Assembly (NCBI GenBank): GCA_947650285.1
Contig: CANTFL010001467.1
Location: 1-64,000, forward strand
Length of the DNA: 64,000 nt
Direction of reading: 5' to 3'
Source of the DNA: Hyaloperonospora brassicae
Taxonomy: Eukaryota; Oomycota; Peronosporomycetes; Peronosporales; Peronosporaceae
This document shows positions 45,844 through 55,500 of the stretch, in pieces. The position numbers were made by a program, and so were the translations under genes. Below the pieces are notes generated by a model, which worked only from the letters and a program-made list of their open reading frames with translations, was not told the origin of the DNA and did no database searches. The first letter of the stretch is position 1. Every line of letters begins with the position of its first letter.

Positions 45844-46970
45844 TATGATGCAGATGTCGATCAGGTCGACGTCGACGAAGAAGATCACCTCAATAATAGC
45901 GAAAACGCTATTATTGACTCAGATGATGATGACGATGCTGGTATATTCAGCATTACCAACGACTATCCCAGCGAGGATGACACCATCCTCGCTGATGAAC
46001 AGAAATAGGAAAGCACTCTTTCTGCGGTTCGCACAAGGCGAACTGAACAAAACAATGCCGAGTCAGCAGAAGGATTTCTACTGGCTCGCGAAGCAGTGGT
46101 CCGTTTCGTACAGGATTCCATCGCTTACGCGGTGGACCGTCAAAAACGGAATGCTGACAAGAATGGAAGGGAAAATATACATTCATTTGTCGAAGGCGAC
46201 TTAGTCCTACTATCTACGGTAAACCTACCTAGACACGTAGTAACTAACGTGGGCAGCAGTAAACTACTGCCCAAGTATATCGGTCCCTTTCGTGTGCTGA
46301 ACCGACAGGGTAACGCATACACGATCTAGCTGCCACGTAGGATGCGTGCCCATCCTACGTTCTACGTGGGGCGTCTCCGCCCGTATGGTCAGTACGAGCC
46401 CTCTTCTTCCGATGAAGATAACCCCCACGTATAAGAAACTCCATCAGGTTCTTGCGCTCGCGCTCCAGACGCTCAACCTGGATGCGCACATCAGATATCA
46501 ATCCGTTTAAACGAAGGATATTTCCGCGAGCTGTCGCCAGATCACCCACGAGGGAGCGGGCATCGCGCTCGGTCTGCAGCTGCGCAACCGCATACTCAGC
46601 ACGGTCCTTCGCACGATCCTTCTCGCGGTCTTTGCGGTGCTTCCGCAAAGAGTCAGTCAGAGAGTTACGCATGTCCCTCTCGTGCCCAAATCATCGCGCA
46701 ATTCAACGATTGCGCGATCCATATCGGAAGGATCGAGATGGTGATCATAACGACTTGGAGGAGGTCTTTCCTCCTCTTCCACATCCTTTAATGGACTCAC
46801 ACGGTGGTCAACGCTTCCTTATGGAGCGTTTATTGAACCACAGTGAATATTTAGGATCAATGACGAGTTACCTCGTCCAGTGGCGGGGGTATCCACCCTC
46901 TTGTAACAGCTGGAAGCGAGGCTCCCAGCTGATGATGGATGTGGTCGGTCTCGTCGAGAAGTAAGACGAG
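45844..46970 (+). pseudogene. pol: acidic spacer, GPY/F module and chromodomain of element 2
   Basis: A third frame carries an acidic stretch (IDSDDDDDAGIFSI, about 45,915), a TAG at 46,006, and the integrase C-terminal module LLPKYIGPFRVLNRQGNAYTI (about 46,265) with a TAG at 46,327, then LPRRMRAHPTFYVGRLRPY. Another frame change precedes the chromodomain near 46,815-46,965: YLVQWRGYPPSCNSWKR. The acidic spacer between the integrase core and GPY/F is absent from element 1. Confidence 0.82.
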
Positions 46971-47362
46971 ACACACCCTTTGTTGGTGGAGGGCAATCGT
47001 CGTACGAACGATCGCCGCGGTCGTAAAGGGATTGCAAATTCTCAATCCCTTGACGCATCTCAGACGATATGCGCGCCCTCCAGTAGGACTGATTAAGGAG
47101 GTACACCTCCTTAGGGGCGCGAACTGAGTTGTCTACACAACTTAGACACTTCTCTCCCCACGAGAGGCAAGGTAAACCTGCCTCTCGAGAAAATCGGTGC
47201 AATTTATACCGCGCACCGACATGCGCCTACTGTTCAAACTTGCTGCGAGCAGCATTAAGTTTGTACAGCCAAGACTGTCGACCAACAGTCAAAATGTTGG
47301 CACTAAATACGTTCCACGCCTACACCAACGAGTGCGGGTCTTTCCTCTTGTTGAAGTGTAAC

Positions 47363-47389
47363 CATCGATGTCTTTTTCAGACATCGATG
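47363..47389. repeat. 11-bp-arm hairpin at antisense frameshift
   Basis: Arms 47,363-47,373 and 47,379-47,389, loop TTTTC. The antisense frame breaks within it. Confidence 0.95.
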
Positions 47390-47620
47390 TAAAAATCATG
47401 CTCAGTGCGATAATACTTCGCACTGACATCAAGACCATGGAGCTTTGATGAGTCAAAGATTGGAATCTGACAGCGTCCAGTGGTATAACCATACCACTCT
47501 CTCTGCTCTCTAAAAGATGGCATCGATGGCTTGCGCTTAGGAGCAGATTGGATGGCATCACGATCCTGCTCCTCTTGCGTAGTGCCAATGTAACCGAACC
47601 CACTATCACGGCTATGGCTA

Positions 47621-47644
47621 CGATGACTCCGTACGGAGTCATCG
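47621..47644. repeat. 24-bp perfect palindrome in the antisense ORF
   Basis: CGATGACTCCGT is followed directly by its exact reverse complement. Confidence 0.97.
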
Positions 47645-48221
47645 ACACCCACATGATGACTTCCACCCTTCTGTATCATGCTCTCGTCATCCGAATACGA
47701 GTACGATCGGTTCGATCCCGGTGACGAGCTCTCAAACTCGTCGGATGAACCGAAGATATAGTACTGCAGCTCTTTGTCGAGACTACCACGAGGCGCAACA
47801 GTCTTCGTTTCCGCGACCTTCCTGTCGGGCTTTACAGACGATTTCGAGTCGGACGGTGCGTCCGACTCGCCCGAATAGGCCACGTCTATGTCGGGGCCAT
47901 GGTCCATCGGACTATCACCCGCAGCTGACCCTGAGGGTGAAGGAGCTACACGTGGATGACCACGTGTACCTGCAGCTACGGGAGTTGCAGGCTTTTTGTC
48001 AGCAACAGCAGGCGAATTACTACCTGCTGTTGAATCATGTGCGTCTTGTTCACCGGCTGCACGCAACCGTGCAGCCGCTTTAGTCGCGGCCTTGCTCGTC
48101 ATGGTCTGCGAATTGGAAATGAAAAGGAAAAGACCAACAAGTGCTCCCCGTCCCCAGAGCGACACAACGGTAGTCACTCTGTCACAATCAATCATATTAT
48201 TTACAATAGTGACTGATGGTT

Positions 48222-48233
48222 AAGGGAGGGGTG
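48222..48233 (+). promoter_or_regulatory. polypurine tract of element 2
   Basis: AAGGGAGGGGTG lies directly before the 3' LTR at 48,235, the expected plus-strand primer site. Confidence 0.75.
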
Positions 48234-48234
48234 A

Positions 48235-48682
48235 TGTAACGGGGTGAGCCCGTTACATAAAAATTGGTACAAAAGTACCAATTTTTGAATATTTTCTGTT
48301 TCGATAATACATAATCAACATCACTCGAAATGAGTGATGTTGTCGGATTATTATCGCTAAGGATAATATTCGTGGAGGGGGATTCACTTCTCGGTTGATG
48401 TACGGTGTACATCAACCAGCTCAACCACCAATCGCTGCTGGACGCGCGCAATGGCTGGTGAGCAAGGAAGTTACATAGGAGAAGATAGTTTAATATAGTT
48501 AGAGCAAGTCAAAGATGATTTATTAACGTAATAACCATACTAAATAAACAGTTCTACTTTTCCCTCAAGACAGAGCTTTCGGGTCCTGTTTAAACCTACC
48601 GCTTCCTCGGTTGCCCTGTGTACACTTGTCGGGCACACGTCACCCTTGCGTTAAGCTCAGGCAAGGAATGTTCCCTGTTACA
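48235..48682 (+). repeat. 3' LTR of element 2
   Basis: Nearly identical to the 5' LTR. Two of the hairpins are damaged here: the GATAATATTC arm reads GATAATACAT, and the ACGCAAGGG arm reads AGGCAAGGA. The ends are TGTAACGGGG and CTGTTACA. Confidence 0.93.
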
Positions 48683-49151
48683 TTGGTCGCCTCGAAACAC
48701 CGCCGCGTTCTGCTTGACCCGTAAATGCACTTGACAGTGGGTGATTAACAAAAACCAGATGTGTTTAAACTTAATTTGGAAAGCTTTTAGTCACCTCGAA
48801 ATCGTTATTGTGGTCAATGAATTAGTTGTGTAGAGGTCGAAGGAGCTTGGCGATTTGCATATTGGCACAGGTGTGTTGATACGGCCAGGGCCTCCACACT
48901 CTCGCCAGTCTATTGTCGAATAAATTGCCGCCATCACGCTTAAGCAGTGTCAAGTCTTAGCAGACGTGAGCGGAGGTCTCTTGGCGCCCCTTACATTGCA
49001 GTTATTTTCTGTAACTAGCTTCGTTGTTCGGTCTGTATGACATAGGGTGCGATGCTTGGTCGCGACGCGATAGAACATTCACACTTATTCCTCAAAGATC
49101 CTTCAGCGTGGCTTTACACTTGCGATGGACTTTGATGGGACGCAGCAGATT
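48683..49151. other. spacer between element 2 and solo LTR
   Basis: 469 bp of unremarkable intergenic sequence, with no gene or repeat recognised. Confidence 0.5.
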
Positions 49152-49597
49152 TGTAACGGGTGACCCCGTTACATAAAAATTGATAGTTCGTATCAATTTT
49201 GGACATTATCTATTTAGATAATAGTTCTGTTGACATTACTCGTAAGGAGTAAGATTGAAGGAATATCACCCCCGAGTGTAACATTTCTTTGATGGGTTGC
49301 TACACCTGATGGTTGATCTTCACGGTACATCAACCAGATTAACCACTAATCGCTGCTGGACGCGCACAATGGGTAGTGACCAAGAAACGCACATAGGAGA
49401 TTGTAGTTTAATATAGTTAGCTCATGACAAAAGATGGTTTATTAGGAAACACAACTAAATTAAATACAGTTCTACTTTTTTACTTAGACAGAGCTTTCTA
49501 GTTCTGCCTACTTCGCTGCGCTTCCTCACGCCACGTGTACATGATGTCGGGTGCACACAACCTTGTCTTGAATTGACACAAGGCGTGCCCCGTTGTA
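49152..49597 (+). mobile_element. solo LTR related to element 2
   Basis: 446 bp beginning TGTAACGGGTGACCCCGTTACA and ending CCCCGTTGTA, with no retroelement coding on either side. Flanks AGATT and AAATT match at 4 of 5 bases, a likely target duplication, so it formed by LTR-LTR recombination. It keeps hairpins at the same relative places as the element 2 LTR but with different arm sequences (for example arms 49,176-49,185 / 49,191-49,200). Confidence 0.9.
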
Positions 49598-52500
49598 AAA
49601 TTGCTACTAATCTGTTGCTATAATCACATGTTAGTGGACTATCTGAGCCTGTAATGCTGGTCGAATTAGCCGTTTGTGGATCATAAGCGCTAGACTCATA
49701 ATTGTCTTAAATATGGTCGCGTTATTGACAGACTTGAGCACACTCGAAGCTAATCAATGGAGGAGTGGGTAGGTAAGAAGACCCCATCTCCACGGTAGTT
49801 TGCTGCTCCAGCAATTAAGCTTCTGATCTTCAGAGTAAAGCGCCATGCAGATACCAATGAAGTCCATTGTGTAAATTTGATAAAGAAAAGTACTTACTGC
49901 AGTAGTTAATGTAGCCTCGTTAAGTAAATATCGGAGAAGATTAACATTAAATGGATGGGATTGATGCTAATGAAGACGAAGCAAATTACGTTGAAATCCA
50001 AAGGAAAGATAGACCAGATGGTTGGCATAGTGCAGACTACTCGTCGATCGCGTAGATCTCCTGTAATATGCAGTACATTTCTCGTTAGCGCATCCGAATA
50101 CCCATTGCATATAAAATGATATAAGGAAGCTGGTATGCTCAATTTGTAGATCCGTCGACGTAAGAATACCCAATTATTTCATATAAACATTGCATTATCT
50201 TACAGTGTTGTTATCAGGAAGACCAAGTGATCGACGCTAACCAAGCTTTTATACACATGTTCAGTCATTGTATTGTTGTAGTATAGGCAGCAAGATTTTA
50301 GAATGTGACGGAGGGTAGACAGTGTAATCGAATCGAAACAGTTTGAATATGTAATTTTCAATGCAGATTCACTCACTTGATAGGAAATGTATTAGTAAGA
50401 ATCACCGGATCCGACAAATATTTAAAGCAATTGATAATATTTTAAAAAAGTTGTTTTCGAAATGAAGAAGTAATTCGTCCAAATATTATGTTACCTGTAA
50501 CCGACCATGAGGCCACATACGGTAATGTGTAAACGGAAGTTTAGCCCTAACTCAGCACAGAACCTTCCATAATTAAATTGATATTGTCGAAGGTGAGCTG
50601 CTGGATGTGTGGGCAAGCGCAGACAAGAATTATTGTACTAGATGATACGACAGGCCCTTAAAGCTAAACAAAAATGCGACACATGATACCGTAAGCTCGA
50701 TAAAACCAAATGATCCGTATTTGGCTAAATATGACGTGAAGGGCAGCTAACATAATTTACTTTTATGTACAGGCAATGCAATCCGAACCTTTGCAATTAG
50801 AAAATACTATCAGGTATAACAGCACTAATGGCCGACGCGCACACCGATCTTTTGACACGCGCGTTTTGAAAAAGTGTGAACACCGTTACAAGAAGTCACA
50901 AAGAACTCACGTCTAGTCTATAGATAACTATGATCTGTGATATATGGGTTGGTGCTGATCGTCGGCAGTAAAGAATCGATCGCATAACCTTATAACTCGT
51001 CGGTATAAATTATGCTAAGCCAATATTTGAAATTGTAATGAAGTGTGTAAAGCCACTTATCGATCCATTTAACATGTCAATTTGATCTCTGCCTCAACAC
51101 TGGACGAGTGGATGTACTCATACAAAGACAATAAATGATCGGTCGTTTTAAGCTCATAACTATACCAGATATAAACATCCAATCATGGCATCTGGTGGCG
51201 CTTCATTTCTATTCTCGACAATTACTTCTTTATGGATGCATCAATAATCCTCATCATCATATTGCGCTGTATTTGCGAAGATATGCGTGATGCGCCCGAT
51301 TTTTTGGAAGATGGGCAGATTTTTATTAGCCCAAGCTACGCGTCATTAAAAACCCTGCGCGCGATATATATTATCGGCGCAACTACGAAAAAGCAAAGTA
51401 GACGATAACTTACGTCAAATTTCTACCAGCATTGGAAGACGATATCTCAAAGCTATACAAAATCATCCAAATCTGGTTCTAGCAGCATGTTACTGACAAT
51501 ATTAAGTACTGGATGTACAGCTACCGTATTCATACGACCCTAGGCGGCTAAGATGATATCGCTTTCATAAGAACATTCTAGTAACAAATCAAAGAAACAA
51601 TTAGAAGCGTCGCACTGGCTACCTGGACTGAAGTTGATGATAGTATAAAGATAGACGCGTCGTTGCGGCGAACATTGCGTAGAGAGAATACCGCTTATTG
51701 TCCTTGCAAAAGAAAAGGGGTCAAAACTGGGGTATGGCCAACCAACTATTGTGGCCAGAAAGAGAGATGACACGATAAAGCCGATATATTAAAACGACGC
51801 AACGTGCTACGATGCATATTAAGGTAATTTGCTTTGAATAATCGTGAACAGTATTGGTTACTACACGCTCTTGTTGTATTTTAATTACGAATAGAGCAGT
51901 ATTAGTATTGCAACTAATTTAATTATTGTTATGAAAGATATATCAATAAAATGGCTTATATAAACATTGTTACTACATTTCAAGATATTATCCAATAGGT
52001 CCATATCGTGCGTCACCATACTAAAATGCCTTTGGTGAACAGAGTTATGGGGAAACCCACAAAATTGAATGTTGGTTCACATAGATTGACGCTCGACGAG
52101 GATTGAGTCATAAATTTGCAAAACCATTAAGTTGAGTTTTTCTCAGGCAAAGGAACTTTGAGCAAGTGCTCGCACTTCAATGGTGTGCTATCAATATACT
52201 TGCGTTAAAAAGCGTATAAACGAAGAGTAAGAGACTAAAGCCTTTGTGATGATCAATAAGCGCTTAAGATTCTACATCGAAGAGCATACAAGCATTTATC
52301 ATTAGGTATGTATGTACAAAGATCAGGAGATTCGTGTGGATCTTAACAAGTACAAATCATAAAAGAGAAAAAGGTCGATCTGACGACGAAGGTCAAACCA
52401 TTTAATAAAAAGTTAGATGCTACCGTAGTAATCGCCTTCTCTCAATCTAGTAAAGGGAAATTTATCGATGAAATTGGTTGATAGCGACAGGCTGTAATGT

Positions 52501-55500
52501 TGAGCCTACGGCACTACTTTCCGATCTATAATACTATTTTAGTCCCGAAAAGAGTAGGGCGAACCTCACAATTTCTCGGGATTTGGGATGCGTTTGCAAA
52601 TGGTCTACGCTGTGATAAGGCAGTAAATTCTATTTGCCTCTGTCAGTATATTTTCGTCGAGCGTACATTTCCTTAATTGACCTCTTTATTTGTAGAATAG
52701 ACGACTTACAATCTTGATTCTAAGGTCACAAAGATCGCACTGACGCGAATTCACTGAGATCTGGTTACCTCCAATAAATTTTTGTTGAATTGCAATAAAG
52801 CAGTATCGGCAATCTAAAACGTTGGTGTAGATGCTTCGAAGTGCAAATGCAAACAATCTTGACTCATACTATTGTGGTAAGTAAACATTAGTACCAAATG
52901 TGGCCCTGTATTCTATCAAATTCGTGTGAATACTTCTAGTAACATGTAGTGTATTGAATCATATGCATATTCCTATATAAAATAATATACATCTCAGAGC
53001 TAGTGAATACTTCTTTTATGTATACTAGTGAGTAACCCTTTGTTGAGCGATCACGTGCCGTACTTATATTATAGTCGATGCACCTTTCGCGTGATGCTTC
53101 CTCAACGATCACCAAGCCATACATTCACCGGCTTTGACCGTATCAGAATCTGATCAGATCCGGATAGATTCAGAGCCGGGTTCTTCTATATATCTTGATA
53201 AGGTGGTACCTGATGGATGCAAAGTAGATATACCATTTCAGGCCAAACTTAAACAATCTTTTGCGACTGCCTTGTAATGATGGTCTCAATTATGTGCATT
53301 TAATTGTCGTCATCGTATCTGATTGCGTAAATTGTCAATTCTTCGTTAGAAAATTCATCCAAGTACTATACGAGAAGCAAAAAGTTACCATCCCTGGATC
53401 GATTAAATCGATGTATTTCACGTTGGAGAGCATGCGATGTTTTTACCATGGATGTCATGTAAAATCACGTTTTACCTCATTTTATTTATTCTATTGATAC
53501 CTGTGATGCATATTCAATGTCCACATCAAAGTTTACATGGCAAAATTGGAAGTTCTATTTGCTTAGAATTTGTATGGTTTTAGTGATGATGTTCGTAAAA
53601 GACGACCCGATCAAATTATGGGAATAATGTCGATTGCGTATGTTAATTACCTAGCGTGATGTATCGCTTCGATACATCACGTTGTACAACAATGTTCGCA
53701 CTTTAATCTAAAGAGCTCCGGAGGTAAGTCAATTTATAACTTACAAATGATCCGTTTGAATGTTCTTTCGTGACCACATAGATTGAATAAAACCCACACA
53801 AGTACATCAGATTTATGTAAAGATCGGTGCTACAGCAGTAACTTAGCGATGCTGCTAGAAACAAAAATTTAGGACAGAATCTCAGCTTGCAAATCCTTAA
53901 CTATATATACGATTTACAAAAGGGTCTTTCGTTTTTTGACAAATATATATATATATATATATATATATCCGTTCACATGTATTTGTGTATAGTTGATCGG
54001 CGATCGACGTATTTACTACGCAGATGATGTTATTGTGGAATTTATTACAGCACCTTTTCGTGTCAGTGTGCACCAAAAAGGTATTTGTGTCTGGATAGAT
54101 CATACAGATCCTAATGGTCAAAGAAAGTTCAGTTTATATTGCGGCGTCCAAGGGTATAACTCATTGGACGTATTCTATCCGCTTTGAGATGATGCAATCG
54201 TCAAATGAATGTTATGCTATCAGCCGTGGGTAACATGTGAGGAGAGATAATGATACGAAAAGCGTAAGCGTATAGTGGTGGAATCATGCATGGATCGAAT
54301 GACGTTGATCAATCGTTGAATTAATCACGATCTACACTGGGTTCACTTATATATAGGATGGCAATTTATGCCGCTATTATAAAAGTTTGAACGATCGATC
54401 TGGTTGTAATTTAGTATACATTATGAGTAATGGCGTCCCATTTTGCTCAATTTTCCGGTCAAGCGAAGGAATTGACGATATAGAGTGATTTACAATCCCA
54501 TGTCAATTGTGTTTTTGCTACATTTTCCACCTCACCTGTCACGAACAAGGCATCATTCCAATTATACAGTTGTGTATCAACAGCCCGGTCTATTGCAATC
54601 GCTTATCGGTAAATGTAAGCAATGAAGAGAATGAGTCCATTATACCTTTAGATCTGTATAATCTTCCATTTGTTCTTGCAGCAAGAAAAGGCAGCACGTC
54701 TTCATTAGATCCAATTCCCGATTGTGGATGCTTTTAGTGATGATCGAAGCATACCCACCATAATCATGACACATCAATGCCATCTTATAGTCGGCATCAT
54801 GTAAGAACAAAGGTGCAATGTATGCGGTGGTGCAATTCACTCCTGATAAAAACCCTCCTGTGTTCAAAACTGTACGAACACACCAATGAATACCGATATG
54901 ATGAGTTTGTCTAGTGCCGCCTCACAATACTATACAAAGCATGCAATGAGTCGAGCAAATGTGACAAACAAAGGAGAGACTAACTATCCGGCAGTAAGAA
55001 AAACGTTCCCTATGGGATAAATATAATTAGCCTTTCTTATCGTATAAATTGTGAAGGCATTGAATCGAACTCAATAAAATATTGCTGTGTGTACGCAGCA
55101 AACCGTTAAGATTGCGATTTCTTTGTTCGCCAGATGAATTTGATCGCGGTAACGCATACAACGCTTGACCTGGCACTTCACAATAAGTTCTGTCATGTGG
55201 TCATCTTTCAAACGAAGATCATTAGCGGCAGCCGCGCACTTCATGTTCACTTGGATAATACCGGTCAAACAACTGGAAGACATATTTGATGTATGTAAGC
55301 CATTATCATTCTCCCTGTTGATTTGGTGTGATGTGTCCTACGCCCAGCACTACCCGCCAAATATTGGGGAAGAGTTTGATGCTGACAGGTATAGCTCATA
55401 TTCAAGCTAAGGTGGACTTAAAAGACGCGTGCTTATATGTGCGTGCCGCAGCTCTCGAAAAGATGATCAAAGAAGGCAAGGTTTATGCATTTACAGTATC

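Larger units (their letters stand above)
46355..48102 (-). pseudogene. antisense ORF of element 2, coiled-coil C-terminus
   Basis: An ATG at 48,102 on the strand opposite pol (MTSKAATKAAARLRAAGEQD) opens 241 codons to 47,377: an Ala/Ser/Pro-rich N-terminus, a Ser/Asp stretch (FGSSDEFESSSPGSNRSYSY) and YGYTTGRCQIPIFDSSKLHG. A two-base frame change at the 47,363-47,389 palindrome ends this frame, and the next frame continues with protein-like sequence. The segment 46,672-46,355 is a leucine-heptad coiled coil (QLQTERDARSLVGDLATARG .. RIQVERLERERKNL). The ORF overlaps the sense chromodomain, and the order matches the antisense ORF of element 1. No known domain. Confidence 0.6.
40456..48682 (+). 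mobile_element. Ty3/gypsy chromovirus saturated with inverted repeats (element 2)
   Basis: An 8.2-kb LTR retrotransposon with LTRs of 446 and 448 bp that are nearly identical, so it is younger than element 1. Flanks TTGAT (left) and TTGGT (right) look like a 5-bp target duplication with one change. Order: gag with CCHC knuckle, protease, RT (YLDD), RNase H, integrase, acidic spacer, GPY/F module, chromodomain, antisense ORF, polypurine tract. From the ATG at 41,039 gag and the first part of pol share one frame. At least a dozen stops and three frame changes make it inactive. Perfect short inverted repeats occur throughout, in LTRs and coding regions alike. Confidence 0.95.

Noticed and set aside
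47700..47730. tRNA-like B-box (GGTTCGATCCC)
   Set aside because: No matching A-box or acceptor stem at the right distance; it lies within the antisense ORF of element 2.
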